Below, in pieces: positions 7,168 to 16,601 of a stretch of DNA of 64,000 nucleotides (position 1 is the stretch's first letter; the number at the start of each line of letters is the position of its first letter). The stretch is taken from the NCBI RefSeq assembly GCF_023715225.1, contig NZ_JAMBNS010000011.1, positions 1-64,000 of the forward strand. The letters are read 5' to 3'. The DNA is from Robertmurraya korlensis. Lineage in GTDB: Bacteria > Bacillota > Bacilli > Bacillales > Cytobacillaceae. The notes beneath the pieces are model-generated. The model searched no databases, was not told where the DNA came from, and saw nothing but the letters and a program-made list of their open reading frames with translations. The position numbers and the translations under genes were made by a program.

Positions 7168-9237
7168 TTATCTTGTAAATGCAGCTGGTACACCACCATC
7201 TACAGTAATCATACATCCTGTTGTCTTGTCTGATTTTGAAGAAGCGAAGAAGCAAATAGATTCAGCAATATCTTTTGGATAAATATTAACTAATAACGTC
7301 GTACGCTTGCGGTAGTGTTCCTCTAATTGATCTGGCTCAATACCGTATGCAGCTGCACGCTCTTCACGCCATCTTGATCCCCAAATAGCAGATCCTTGTA
7401 ACACCGCATCTGGAAGAACAGAGTTCACACGAATACCGTACTCTCCACCTTCCGCAGCGATACAACGAGCAAGATGTGTCTCAAGCGCTTTTACTGAGCT
7501 ATAAGCTGCTGCGTTTTTCCCTGCGTACACTGAGTTTTTCGAACCAACGAACACCATGCTTCCACCTATTGCTTGCTCTTTCATTTGCTTGAACGCTTCA
7601 CGAGCCACAAGGAAATAACCCGTTCCAAGGACATTCATATTTAAATTCCACTCTTGTAGAGTTGTTTCATCGATTGGGCTAGAAGTAGCCAATCCTGCAT
7701 TGTTCACAATAATATCCACGCCACCAAATGCTAACGCTGTTTGATTGAAAGCCGCTTGAACCGCCTCTTCATTAGTTACATCCATTTTCACAGCAAGTGC
7801 GCGGTTTGCCCCATATGTCTCATTGATTTCGGCCGCTACCTTTTCTGCTCCTTCTAGGTTTAAGTCAGCAACCACCACATGAGCTCCTTCAGAAACAAAA
7901 CGACGGCATGTTTCACTTCCGATTCCACCTGCTCCACCTGTTACAAATGCTACCTTTCTAGAAAACTCGGCTTCTGCTGGTGCAAGAGAAAGTTTGTATA
8001 ATTCTAATGGCCAGTACTCAACATTGTACGATTCGTTCTCGCTTAATGAAACGAACTGCCCAAGTGTAGTTGCCCCTTTCATAACAGAAATCGCACGGTG
8101 GTATAATGCTCCGCTGACACGAGAGTTCGCCACATCTTTCCCTGTATTCACCATACCTACCCCAGGAATTAGAATTACACGTGGAGCTGGCTCAAACATT
8201 TTGTCGCCTTCATGCTTGTTACGCTCAAAATACTCTTTGTATTCAGCCTTAAAGCTTTCTACCCCTTCTTTAATGGCTGAAATTAGTGCTTCCACATTCC
8301 CAAATTGTGGATTCCAATCAATATAAAGAGGAACACGCTTCGTATGAACAAGGTGGTCAGGACAAGCTGCCCCAACTTGAGAAAGCTCCTTCGCATCACG
8401 GCTATTAACAAACTGTAATACATCCTGGCCACGATCATACGTTAAAAGCATCTTCTTTTCTTCACTTACTGCTCCGCGAATCACAGGCATCACTTTTGCT
8501 AGTAAACTAGTAGCTTCTTCTTCGCTAAGAGATTCATATTGTTGCCCGCCAAAAATCGTTTCTTCATTTAAACGTTCATTGATAAATTGCTCGGCTTCGT
8601 TAATGATTTGAATGGTCTTTGCATAAGCTTCTTCAGACGTTTCACCCCAAGTAACAAGACCGTGCTTTTCCATTAACACTAGCTCTGCATTTGGATTATT
8701 TCTTACGCCTTCTGCGATCATTTTTGAAAGTGTGAATCCTGGGCGGATATAAGGCACCCAAACAAAACGATTCCCAAAAATCTCTTCCGCTAACTCTTTC
8801 CCATTGTCCGCACAGCAAAGGCTGATGATCGAATCTGGATGCGTATGATCGACGTGATTATATGGTAAAAATGCGTGCAATAATGTTTCAATTGAAGCTC
8901 TTGGATGCTTGCTATCAATCATGCAATGTGAAAGATACGCAACCATCTCTTCATCTGGCATTTCCTCACGTTCGAATAATGGACGAATATCCTCAAGATT
9001 AAGCCCTGTAAAGTTATGCGCTTTCATCGTTGCTAAGTCTGAACCGCTTCCTTTTACCCACATCACTTCGATGTCACGTCCACGGAAATCCTTCTCCACT
9101 GTCTTCATAGATGTGTTGCCGCCACCCCAGTTACATACGGCACGATCTGACCCGATTAAATTTGAACGATATACTAACTCTTCTACCCCTTTTTGTACCT
9201 GACTAGCTGCTTCAACATCCCAATTGCTCTTAACCAT
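7168..9237 (-). CDS. rhaEW: Bifunctional rhamnulose-1-phosphate aldolase / L-lactaldehyde dehydrogenase
   Basis: 689-residue fusion as in B. subtilis YuxG/RhaEW. Residues ~1-400 are a class II aldolase (metal-binding His in HAFLPYNHVDHTHPDS and the segment LMEKHGLVTWG). They split L-rhamnulose-1-phosphate into dihydroxyacetone phosphate and L-lactaldehyde. Residues ~430-689 are a short-chain dehydrogenase with TGGAGGIG, NNAG and catalytic YSSVK, which handles the lactaldehyde. The SD is GGAGG. It is a monocistronic unit with its own T-rich upstream region and the 7117-7155 terminator behind it. The kinase that makes its substrate is not in this window. Confidence 0.9.
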   Translation of the reverse strand: MVKSNWDVEAASQVQKGVEELVYRSNLIGSDRAVCNWGGGNTSMKTVEKDFRGRDIEVMWVKGSGSDLATMKAHNFTGLNLEDIRPLFEREEMPDEEMVAYLSHCMIDSKHPRASIETLLHAFLPYNHVDHTHPDSIISLCCADNGKELAEEIFGNRFVWVPYIRPGFTLSKMIAEGVRNNPNAELVLMEKHGLVTWGETSEEAYAKTIQIINEAEQFINERLNEETIFGGQQYESLSEEEATSLLAKVMPVIRGAVSEEKKMLLTYDRGQDVLQFVNSRDAKELSQVGAACPDHLVHTKRVPLYIDWNPQFGNVEALISAIKEGVESFKAEYKEYFERNKHEGDKMFEPAPRVILIPGVGMVNTGKDVANSRVSGALYHRAISVMKGATTLGQFVSLSENESYNVEYWPLELYKLSLAPAEAEFSRKVAFVTGGAGGIGSETCRRFVSEGAHVVVADLNLEGAEKVAAEINETYGANRALAVKMDVTNEEAVQAAFNQTALAFGGVDIIVNNAGLATSSPIDETTLQEWNLNMNVLGTGYFLVAREAFKQMKEQAIGGSMVFVGSKNSVYAGKNAAAYSSVKALETHLARCIAAEGGEYGIRVNSVLPDAVLQGSAIWGSRWREERAAAYGIEPDQLEEHYRKRTTLLVNIYPKDIAESICFFASSKSDKTTGCMITVDGGVPAAFTR

Positions 9238-9280
9238 CCGATTACCTCCGATTACTTTTTGTTATTTTCTGATTTAATTA

Positions 9281-9345
9281 TAATACATGTTTGTTTGTTT
9301 TTGAATATAAAAATAGTAAATTTGTTTATTTTTGTTTTTTGCGAG
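9281..9345. promoter_or_regulatory. T/G-rich repeat region upstream of rhaEW
   Basis: Repeats of TTTGTTT(N)TTTTTG occur at 9288-9302 and 9321-9341. A similar block in the other orientation (6702-6724) precedes the isomerase gene. Shared T-rich direct repeats before both sugar-gene promoters could be sites for a DeoR-type RhaR regulator. Low complexity makes this weak. Confidence 0.3.
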
Positions 9346-9464
9346 GTTTTTCAACATCAAACAAAGGGGTAGCCATGTCGGTTAGAACGCATTCTCTTCG
9401 CTGTTATTCCTAGCGTAATAAAGGCTTGTTCATGCATTCCAACCGACAATTTAGTTTTTCCACA

Positions 9465-9493
9465 GAAAAAACACGCACCATTTGGGTACGTGT
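9465..9493 (-). terminator. Terminator of the tad operon
   Basis: On the minus strand ACACGTACC pairs with GGTGCGTGT (one G-U pair), followed by six T. It lies just past the tadC stop. Confidence 0.75.
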
Positions 9494-9496
9494 GGG

Positions 9497-10417
9497 TCAG
9501 CCTAAGCCTTCGGTTACTAATTTTACTAATAGTGGTCCTAGTATGACGATGAATAGGGATGGGAAGATGAACATTACCATTGGAATAAGCATTTTCACTG
9601 GTGCCTTCATGGCTTGCTCGCGAGCTGCTTCTCGTCTTTGCTCTCTTATTCTAGTGGTTAAATTTTTGATGACTCTTGCCATACCAACCCCTAGGTGATC
9701 TGCCTGAATGATGGACATGATTACACTTTGAAAACTGTCTGATGGCACTCTCAGCTTTAGCTCATGGAATGCTTCTCTTCTTGATTTTCCGCGTTTCATG
9801 TCTTCAAGAGTGTACTTGAACTCTTCTGTTAAAGGGCCTTTTGTTTTTGTGCATACATTGGATATTGCTCCTTCTAAACCAACACCTGCTTCTAACAGCA
9901 AATTCACCATATCAAAAAAGTCGGCCATGTCTTTGTTGATTTGTTTGACTCTCAGCGTTTTCTTCTTTGCTAGTTGGAAGAGGAGGATGCGGTAGCCTAG
10001 ATAAGCAACCGTTAAAGACATCATCCACGAAAATAAAGGTTTATCAGACATTGGTGCAAAAAGAATGAATGTAGCAAACCCTAATCCCGTACTTAACAGC
10101 AATTGAAATAAACGAAATTCAGCTGGGGTAATCTTTGAATATCCTGCATCTCTTAGCATCATAGCTAATTTTCTTTGACTTTTACTGTTCGCCTTTTTAT
10201 TCACTTGATTGATACCTAGGTTCCAATATCTTTTCATTGTTGGCGACTCAAGTTTCCACTGTTTCTTTATCCTCTTTTCAGGAACAGCCTGTCCACCTAG
10301 ATACATATCAACTCTTTGGTCGATTGCAATTTGCCGGTGGAAAACCGTATGAAAAACCGCGGCAAATATAAGCATAAAAAAAGTAAAGGAACTAATGAGA
10401 AAAACAAATGAGATCAA
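9497..10417 (-). CDS. tadC: TadC-like pilus assembly membrane protein (T2SSF)
   Basis: 306-residue inner-membrane platform protein of the type II secretion F family. An N-terminal helix, a cytoplasmic segment, a paired-helix region (LLLSTGLGFATFILF, MSLTVAYLGYRILLF), the conserved T2SSF domain (DMVNLLLEAGVGLEGAI) and a C-terminal helix pair (LIPMVMFIFPSLFIVILG) follow in order. It should pair with TadB to anchor the TadA ATPase. The TTG start is 3 nt after the tadB stop, with GAGGTG as SD. It is the last gene of the tad operon. Confidence 0.85.
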   Translation of the reverse strand: MISFVFLISSFTFFMLIFAAVFHTVFHRQIAIDQRVDMYLGGQAVPEKRIKKQWKLESPTMKRYWNLGINQVNKKANSKSQRKLAMMLRDAGYSKITPAEFRLFQLLLSTGLGFATFILFAPMSDKPLFSWMMSLTVAYLGYRILLFQLAKKKTLRVKQINKDMADFFDMVNLLLEAGVGLEGAISNVCTKTKGPLTEEFKYTLEDMKRGKSRREAFHELKLRVPSDSFQSVIMSIIQADHLGVGMARVIKNLTTRIREQRREAAREQAMKAPVKMLIPMVMFIFPSLFIVILGPLLVKLVTEGLG

Positions 10418-10420
10418 TGT

Positions 10421-11371
10421 CTACACCTCGATTTTTACGATCTTTTGGATTAAAAACCACCCGATAAACAGGGAAATGGCTCCGATACTCAGCAGGACAA
10501 TACCTAATGGCTGGTGAAGCATGGGTCCAAAGTATTCTGGATTAACCATATACAGGTATACCCCCATCAAAACAGGAAGCACCGTGATAATAATGGAGGA
10601 TAGCTTTCCTTGTGCGGTTAATGTTTTTACTTCATCATAAATTCTTAGTCTTCCCCGAACGGTATCTTCCATCGTATCAAGTAGATCCGCTAAGTTCCCC
10701 CCGCTTTTTCTTTGTGCCAGAATGGCTTGGACCACTACCTCAAGTTCCTTATTCGGTAGACGGGAGAGTAAATCTTCAAAGGCATCCTCCATAGAAATTC
10801 CCATCCCGATCTCTTTTACCACGCGATCAAATTCAGGGCCAATCGGATCCGGCATTTCCTTCCCAATTAGCTGCATCGTTTGTAAAAAACTAAACCCAGC
10901 ACGTAAAGAGTTAGACATCGTTCCTAGAGCTTCAACCAACTGATTGGTTAATGATTTCAAGCGCTTTTTCGCTTTGTTTTTCATGTACATCTTAGGAATC
11001 ATAAACCCTGGGTAGCCTAATAAAACACAGTAGATAATTGGAATGTCTGACACCACAAGAGCGAGTCCCATTCCACTTCCTACTAGTAATCGAATAAAGA
11101 AAAATTCTTCTAATTTCAACTCACTACCAGCCTGCTGCAGGATGGTAGCTGTTTTTTTACTAAAACGTATCCCATTAAATACCTTTGAAAAAGTGGAGAG
11201 AAAGGTTTTCGCTTGGTTTTCCTTTTCTTTTTCTATGTTTACTTCTCTTTTAGGAACGAACCTGCTTAAACGATTGTTTCTTCTTTTTTTCTTAGCAATC
11301 GATAAAGCAATGACAAAAAAGCTAAGGGTAAATAACACAAACAAGCTAAGGAGAATGAGTTGGTCATTCAT
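10421..11371 (-). CDS. tadB: TadB-like pilus assembly membrane protein (T2SSF)
   Basis: About 316 residues. An N-terminal helix (LILLSLFVLFTLSFFVIAL), a central helix pair around residues 95-125, a T2SSF domain (LVEALGTMSNSLRAGFSFLQ, MEDAFEDLLSRLP, LAQRKSGGNLADLLDTM) and C-terminal helices. It forms the membrane platform with TadC. I prefer the ATG at 11371, which overlaps the tadA stop by 8 nt and has TGGAG 10 nt upstream. A longer frame to 11416 would lie within tadA. Confidence 0.85.
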   Translation of the reverse strand: MNDQLILLSLFVLFTLSFFVIALSIAKKKRRNNRLSRFVPKREVNIEKEKENQAKTFLSTFSKVFNGIRFSKKTATILQQAGSELKLEEFFFIRLLVGSGMGLALVVSDIPIIYCVLLGYPGFMIPKMYMKNKAKKRLKSLTNQLVEALGTMSNSLRAGFSFLQTMQLIGKEMPDPIGPEFDRVVKEIGMGISMEDAFEDLLSRLPNKELEVVVQAILAQRKSGGNLADLLDTMEDTVRGRLRIYDEVKTLTAQGKLSSIIITVLPVLMGVYLYMVNPEYFGPMLHQPLGIVLLSIGAISLFIGWFLIQKIVKIEV

Positions 11372-12713
11372 ATGACCACACTCCATCAAACCAACTCTGA
11401 GGAATCGTAAAACCATTTAGCTCTAGTTGTTCCGAGATTTTCGGTCGAACACCTGTTGAAACAAAGTGACCTGCAAGTTCTCCAGTTTCTTTACGCCCTG
11501 TTTCTTTAAAGACGAATAGATCCTGCATGACAATGGTGTCTCCCTCCATGCCTAAGATCTCCGTAATCTTGATAATTTTCCTAGAACCGTCCTTTAATCT
11601 AGACTGCTGAACAATGATATCAATGGCATTCGCAATTTGTTCACGAATGGCTCGTAAAGGCAAATCAAATCCAGCCATTAGCACCATCGTTTCAAGTCGA
11701 GATAACATATCTCTTGGCGAGTTGGCATGGCCCGTACTTAAGCTTCCATCATGACCGGTATTCATTGCTTGAAGCATGTCGAGAGCCTCTGCTCCACGAA
11801 CCTCCCCAACCACAATTCGATCGGGACGCATACGAAGGGCATTCCGCACTAAATCACGAATCGTAATCTCCCCTTTTCCTTCAATATTAGAGGGACGTGA
11901 CTCTAAAGAAATAACATGCTCTTGCGAAAGCTTTAATTCCGCCGCATCTTCAATTGTTACAATCCGCTCATCATTCGGAATAAAGGAAGAAAGGACGTTC
12001 AACGAAGAGGTTTTCCCTGATCCTGTACCACCACTAATGAAAATATTCAAACGAGACTTCACACACATTTCAATAAAATCAGCCATTTCTGGACTTAATG
12101 TACCAAAGGAAATTAAGTCATGAATTTGAAATGGTGTTTCCGAAAATTTACGAATCGTTAAAGTAGGTCCCTTCAATGATAGAGGGGGGATGATCGCATT
12201 CACACGAGATCCATCTGGCAATCTAGCATCTACCATTGGAGAGCTTTCATCTATTCTACGTCCAAGTGGAGAAACAATTCTTTCGATAACTCTACTCACA
12301 TGTGCATCATCGTGGAATGCAGAATCACTTTTTTGAATCTTACCGTTTTGTTCATAATAAATTTGGTAAGGACCATTTACCATGACCTCGGAGACCGTTG
12401 GATCCTCAAGTAAAGGAGTGATCGGTCCATACCCTTGCAGTTCGTGTTGTACTCTCTCAAGGAGTTCGTTTTTATCCTCGAAGGTTAATCGTTCTCCCTC
12501 TTTTTCAAGAAAGTCTTTTCCTAACTCTTTTATTTTATGGTCTTCTTCCTCCCTACTAGTAAATTGTTGTTTTTTCAACTCTTCTAACAAGTAAGTATGA
12601 AGTCTTCCTTCTAGTTTAGTTGTTTCAATATTACGAACAACCTTAAAAGGTTTTCTTTCCTCTTTTTTCACAGGGGCAGGTTTTCCATCCATGTATCTTT
12701 CGAATAGCGACAA
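11364..12713 (-). CDS. tadA: TadA/CpaF-type secretion ATPase
   Basis: 449-residue VirB11/GspE-family ATPase driving Flp pilus assembly from the cytoplasmic face. It has an N-terminal docking domain (LLERVQHELQGYGPITPLL), PSVSEVMVNG-like segment (DPTVSEVMVNGPYQI), Walker A GGTGSGKT (~230), Asp box and Walker B region (RPDRIVVGEVRGAEA), and His-box TGHDGSLSTGHA. The length is normal. TTG start with GGAGGG upstream. It sits between the TadZ gene and tadB in the usual operon order. Confidence 0.95.
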   Translation of the reverse strand: MSLFERYMDGKPAPVKKEERKPFKVVRNIETTKLEGRLHTYLLEELKKQQFTSREEEDHKIKELGKDFLEKEGERLTFEDKNELLERVQHELQGYGPITPLLEDPTVSEVMVNGPYQIYYEQNGKIQKSDSAFHDDAHVSRVIERIVSPLGRRIDESSPMVDARLPDGSRVNAIIPPLSLKGPTLTIRKFSETPFQIHDLISFGTLSPEMADFIEMCVKSRLNIFISGGTGSGKTSSLNVLSSFIPNDERIVTIEDAAELKLSQEHVISLESRPSNIEGKGEITIRDLVRNALRMRPDRIVVGEVRGAEALDMLQAMNTGHDGSLSTGHANSPRDMLSRLETMVLMAGFDLPLRAIREQIANAIDIIVQQSRLKDGSRKIIKITEILGMEGDTIVMQDLFVFKETGRKETGELAGHFVSTGVRPKISEQLELNGFTIPQSWFDGVWSYE

Positions 12714-12726
12714 TGTTTTTCCCTCC

Positions 12727-13914
12727 CTATTTGCTAAAAGCTAACCAGCTTTTTTGCTTCTTATATCCTTCTAAACGGTTGCCCGTTTCAGAGAATAACT
12801 TTTGTGCCATTTGAAAAATGACTTTTGATAGAACCACTCTTGAATTTTTTAACAAGAAAGGAATTCCTTCATTAATCGAAGCAGCTACTTGTTGACCTTG
12901 ATCTGGTAGAGAAGCATACAACGGAATTTGTAGGATCTCTTCCACTTTTTTATCACTTATGGCTTTCTTTCTAGAATCACGATTAAGGACAAGCTTTACC
13001 TTCCCACTCAACTGCAATGACTGTAAGGTATCAAGGAATAGCCGATTACTTCTTAATACTGGAATGTCATTCGTTGTAATCAATAGGATTTCATCTGAAA
13101 GAACGAGACTCTTTAAATGAATCTCCGAAAGCGTTGAGGTATGGTCAATAAGAATGACATCATAATATTTTTTCAATTCATTGACTGCCGTTTCAATATG
13201 CTGCTCGGTGATAGCCTCAAAAAACTCTGGGCGCTGAGGAGCGGCTAGGATGGAAACTCCTGTACTATGTTTACTCATGTATTTTTCAGTAGAAAATAGA
13301 CCCCGGTCATATCCTTCCTTCACCCAATCGTAAATCGTTAGCTTTGGCTTAATATCAAACAATAAGGCGACCTCTCCGAACTGTAGGTTTGCATCAATGA
13401 TAGCAACCTTTTTCCCCTGCTTTGCTAAAGCCGTAGCTAGGTTAACGGTTAACATCGTACGCCCAATTCCACCCTTGGAGCTACTAATCGAAATGACCTT
13501 AGTATTTTTTTTCGTTAACTGAAGAACAGGAGTATTCTCTTGCTTTGCTCGTAAGCTCATAAATTTCTGCGCTTGAATGATCACTTCTGTAATTTCCTCT
13601 TCATGAGATGAAAAGGTTAATAGATTTGAAGCTCCTACATGCATCGCCTTTTTTACATTTTCATTATTATCTGGAGCGATCAGAATAATATAAGCATGAG
13701 GGTACAGAGCTGAAACTTCTTGGCAAAGATCATACACATTGTAGACCGTATTCGCTTTTAGAAAAAGAATGGCATGTGGTGTCTGTTCAAGCTTTACATA
13801 AATATCATCTAGTTTTTGAATAGAGGTAAGCGATTGCGATCTTTTTTGTAAAATCAACTCAATCTCATCAACACGAGAGTTTGTATCTGAATAAAAATAC
13901 CATTTTATACTCAT
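12727..13914 (-). CDS. tadZ: TadZ/CpaE-like ParA-type ATPase
   Basis: 395 residues. Residues ~1-125 resemble an atypical receiver domain. From ~135 there is a MinD/ParA ATPase with deviant Walker A SSKGGIGRTMLTVNLA, a switch region (IIDANLQFGEVALLF) and the motif ILIDHTSTLSE. Proteins of this type localise the Tad machine. Its start overlaps the upstream CpaB-like stop by 4 nt, indicating translational coupling. Confidence 0.85.
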   Translation of the reverse strand: MSIKWYFYSDTNSRVDEIELILQKRSQSLTSIQKLDDIYVKLEQTPHAILFLKANTVYNVYDLCQEVSALYPHAYIILIAPDNNENVKKAMHVGASNLLTFSSHEEEITEVIIQAQKFMSLRAKQENTPVLQLTKKNTKVISISSSKGGIGRTMLTVNLATALAKQGKKVAIIDANLQFGEVALLFDIKPKLTIYDWVKEGYDRGLFSTEKYMSKHSTGVSILAAPQRPEFFEAITEQHIETAVNELKKYYDVILIDHTSTLSEIHLKSLVLSDEILLITTNDIPVLRSNRLFLDTLQSLQLSGKVKLVLNRDSRKKAISDKKVEEILQIPLYASLPDQGQQVAASINEGIPFLLKNSRVVLSKVIFQMAQKLFSETGNRLEGYKKQKSWLAFSK

Positions 13915-14519
13915 TCTGCTTTACCCTCCTTTATGACTTCTCTTATTTCTTGAATTGGTTCAGGTAACACTTCATGATCCTCTGTATTTCTCAGAGTAAA
14001 ATAGAGACCACCTTGATCCTGTGTTGCTAGGGCGAGCTTTACCGCTTCCTGTGGCGTAACCTCTAGTGTGATTGTCTCGTAGTGCATCGCTTCTTCTTCT
14101 GTGTCAGGGGCTTTACCAGACGTTAAAACTTTTTTGTTTTGAAACATGACAAACGCGGATCGATACTCTTTTTTTGTTGCATCATCCTTTGATGATCCAA
14201 ACGCTATAACATCAACATATGAACCCGGTTCCACATAGCCTGAAACCCCTTCCTCTAATGAAACCTTTAACGAGATGGCACGATTTCCCTCACTAATCTC
14301 TAACATCGGATTATTTTTTTCTCTTGGTTTTATCGTTTCTTCCTTCTCTTCTTCTGTAGCCGTTTCTTTTGTTTCCTCTTTTGTTTCTTCCTTTTTCTCT
14401 ACTTTCTCCGTTTCAGAAGTACTTGCCTTCGTAATATCTGAGAAGACACCCACATACACAATCAAGGTTGTAAAAATACCAAAAATAAAAGACCACATCC
14501 AAATACGCTTCGTCTTCAT
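13911..14519 (-). CDS. CpaB/RcpC-like SAF-domain protein
   Basis: 202 residues, shorter than Gram-negative CpaB (~250-300). One N-terminal membrane anchor precedes a low-complexity Glu/Lys/Thr stretch (about 34-66). The SAF/CpaB core follows, with AISLKVSLEEGVSGYVEPGS and SYVDVIAF, and a C-terminal segment with VTPQEAVKLALATQ. In Gram-negative systems it works with the outer-membrane secretin. Here no secretin is present or expected, and the charged linker may span the cell wall. Confidence 0.75.
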   Translation of the reverse strand: MKTKRIWMWSFIFGIFTTLIVYVGVFSDITKASTSETEKVEKKEETKEETKETATEEEKEETIKPREKNNPMLEISEGNRAISLKVSLEEGVSGYVEPGSYVDVIAFGSSKDDATKKEYRSAFVMFQNKKVLTSGKAPDTEEEAMHYETITLEVTPQEAVKLALATQDQGGLYFTLRNTEDHEVLPEPIQEIREVIKEGKAE

Positions 14520-14531
14520 CCTTCTCTCCCC

Positions 14532-15431
14532 CTACTCTACAAGAGCTACTCCGTATAGGTTTCCTTCACCACTTCCACCGATTTCACCAAAGGTAACCAT
14601 ATCCAAAAACTGACCAACAATTTGTTTATTCGCATCAATATGACTGATCCAATAAGCTGCTAACCCTTCTACTGTTACCTTCCCTTTCCCATCAATGTCA
14701 TCCCATGTGTCAATGACAACCACATAAATAACACGATCACAGGAATTATCAGCTGTGTCAGGGCTTTGGCATTGCGTTTTACTGGCATCATTAGTAATTA
14801 ATGTCTCAAAGGCATCTTTCACTGGCCCCCACTTTTGTCCTGGCTCCGTTTCTGCGTATTGTGTTCCTTCTTGAATGTCGCTTCCATTTAATATTCCATT
14901 TACTAATCCATCTGCTCCATTTCCATTTATATCGAGGTAACCGCAGTTTCCATGGTTATTTCCTGTGTTTGAGCATTTTAATTGAGTACCGGTTGGAATA
15001 GAATCCTTCTCAACTGCAATCGGAGTGACCCCTTTTGCCGACTTAAGTAGAGAAATTTTCGCTTTAGCAGTAGCCGAGATGGTTGCTGTATTATTCCCTA
15101 GTGCTTTCGCAAAGAACATGGGAACCGTAATCTCCTTTGTGACCCTAATGGAGTCACTTGTAAACGTAATATCACTATCTTCTAGTGAAATGGAATTTTT
15201 ACTAGCTATTTCCTTTGCTATACTCGTAGCTTGGGATTCACTTGTAATTAATCCTTGTGCCCCTCCGAGCGCTGCTGCATCAACAGCATTTTGAAGAGTG
15301 CTTTTTTCATGATAGGCATATCCTATATCAACAACGAGTGCCGTTGCCCCTATAAGGGCGGTAATTGCAAAGGCAAAAATAACTAGCACATTTCCTTTTT
15401 CATTATTTAAGAGAGATTTTAACTTTTTCAT
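14532..15431 (-). CDS. TadG-like pseudopilin/anchor protein
   Basis: 299 residues with the TadG (DUF2134) N-terminus: a short cytoplasmic leader with EKGNVLVIFAF, one hydrophobic helix, then VVDIGYAYHEKSTLQNAVD. The rest is extracellular, with six Cys (CSNTGNNHGNCGYLD, CQSPDTADNSC) that may form disulfides. Its stop is 12 nt before the CpaB-like gene and its ATG overlaps the TadE stop. It lacks the long vWA region of some TadG proteins. Confidence 0.75.
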   Translation of the reverse strand: MKKLKSLLNNEKGNVLVIFAFAITALIGATALVVDIGYAYHEKSTLQNAVDAAALGGAQGLITSESQATSIAKEIASKNSISLEDSDITFTSDSIRVTKEITVPMFFAKALGNNTATISATAKAKISLLKSAKGVTPIAVEKDSIPTGTQLKCSNTGNNHGNCGYLDINGNGADGLVNGILNGSDIQEGTQYAETEPGQKWGPVKDAFETLITNDASKTQCQSPDTADNSCDRVIYVVVIDTWDDIDGKGKVTVEGLAAYWISHIDANKQIVGQFLDMVTFGEIGGSGEGNLYGVALVE

Positions 15432-15805
15432 TATTCCACCCTCATTACCGTTGAATTAGTAAGCGTAATAGGCCCAGTAATATTAGAGATGACTGGGGTT
15501 AGAAATGAGATTGGATAAGTAATCGTAATGGTCACCTGGCTGCCAGATGATTTTACTCCTCCAGGTGAAATAGCCACCTGACTCTCAGCTAAACTTATAC
15601 TTGAAGCTTTTGAAACAGCAGTAGAACGAATCGTAGAATCATCCTTCCCTATACTTGCTGCTCTAGCTGCTTCCCTACCCGCATGATCAATGGCAAGATA
15701 CGCATGAAAAACCCGACCAAAGTCTAAAATAGCGAACAATAGGAGTATAAGTATAGGAATGACCAAAGCAAATTCGACCATCGACTGACCTTTTTGTGAC
15801 TTCAA
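15431..15805 (-). CDS. tadE: TadE-like minor pseudopilin
   Basis: 124 residues with a type IVb prepilin-like N-terminus: KGQSMVEFALVIP followed by a hydrophobic helix (ILLLFAILDFGRVFHA). The G|QSMVE context suits cleavage by the adjacent TadV peptidase, with the conserved Glu five residues after the cut. The TTG start has GGAGGGGAG upstream. Confidence 0.8.
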   Translation of the reverse strand: MKSQKGQSMVEFALVIPILILLLFAILDFGRVFHAYLAIDHAGREAARAASIGKDDSTIRSTAVSKASSISLAESQVAISPGGVKSSGSQVTITITYPISFLTPVISNITGPITLTNSTVMRVE

Positions 15806-15817
15806 CGCTCTCCCCTC

Positions 15818-16261
15818 CTATACGATAAACGCACAGAGTGTTCCAAGAACGATTGGAACTCCGTATGGAAATGTAATTGGTTCTCTATTTTTAGGAGATC
15901 CAGCCTTCCGCCAAATCCCTCTATTTTTCAAAATTAAAATTGCTGATATAATGCCTCCGATAATTGCTGTGTAAAAAAATGACTGGAGTGTGAATGCTGC
16001 TCCGGTTAATGCGCCGATTGCTGCCATAAGTTTTACATCTCCTGCTCCCATGCCTCCCAATAAATAAGGGATAAGCAACATAAGAAAGCCAACAACAAAT
16101 CCTGTTAAACTATACAATAACCCTTGTAGACCTAAATCAAATGAATAGAAGATAAAACCAGCTATTGTTGCGGGTAATGTAACTTTGTTTAGAATTCGTC
16201 TTTCACGTATGTCAGTATAGAGTGATATTGCTAATGTAATTAGTAGGACAGTATAAATCAT
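15818..16261 (-). CDS. tadV: Prepilin peptidase (TadV/CpaA, A24 family)
   Basis: 147-residue polytopic aspartic protease without the N-terminal methylase domain of PilD. The two active Asp are in LYTDIRERRILN (~17) and in GMGAGDVKLMAAIG, the GxGD motif (~75). It would mature the Flp pilin encoded just upstream and the TadE/TadG pseudopilins. Confidence 0.9.
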   Translation of the reverse strand: MIYTVLLITLAISLYTDIRERRILNKVTLPATIAGFIFYSFDLGLQGLLYSLTGFVVGFLMLLIPYLLGGMGAGDVKLMAAIGALTGAAFTLQSFFYTAIIGGIISAILILKNRGIWRKAGSPKNREPITFPYGVPIVLGTLCAFIV

Positions 16262-16287
16262 TTAAAATACCTCTATTTATATAGATT

Positions 16288-16315
16288 ATTACCCCACTTC
16301 AAGAAGTGGGGTAAT
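16288..16315. terminator. Strong hairpin between flp and the rest of the tad operon
   Basis: ATTACCCCACTTC and GAAGTGGGGTAAT form a perfect 13-bp stem. The minus-strand tail is only AAUAAU-like, so it is more likely a leaky terminator or mRNA-stabilising hairpin that raises pilin mRNA above the downstream assembly genes. Confidence 0.6.
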
Positions 16316-16341
16316 TATTTAGATCGATTGATATTAATAGA

Positions 16342-16533
16342 TTAAACTGTTAGGTCCCCAATAATAGATTCTAGTAAATCTACAATTTCATCACCTAGAA
16401 GCACGAAAGTTCCCGCGGCAACAACCGCTACACCAACTAGAATCAGCCCATACTCAGCCATCCCTTGCCCCTTCTCATCCTTCTTCAATCCCATCATCTT
16501 TACTGCTACTTTCGCTGCTAATTTGTTCATCAT
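16342..16533 (-). CDS. flp: Flp-type major pilin
   Basis: 63-residue Flp pilin starting at tandem ATGs with GGAGGA 7 nt upstream. A longer frame to 16587 has no support. The basic leader (MMNKLAAKVAVKMMGLKKDE) ends in KGQGMAEYGLIL, with cleavage expected after the Gly and Glu at +5. A 20-residue helix and a short acidic C-terminus follow. It is the first gene of the tad operon and would be the major fibre subunit for adhesion and biofilm. Confidence 0.9.
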   Translation of the reverse strand: MMNKLAAKVAVKMMGLKKDEKGQGMAEYGLILVGVAVVAAGTFVLLGDEIVDLLESIIGDLTV

Positions 16534-16601
16534 TTTAAATTCCTCCAATTTGGTTTTAAGTATTTTTTCACTAGATTGCTTGTACAATTTAGTGAACTTG
16601 T

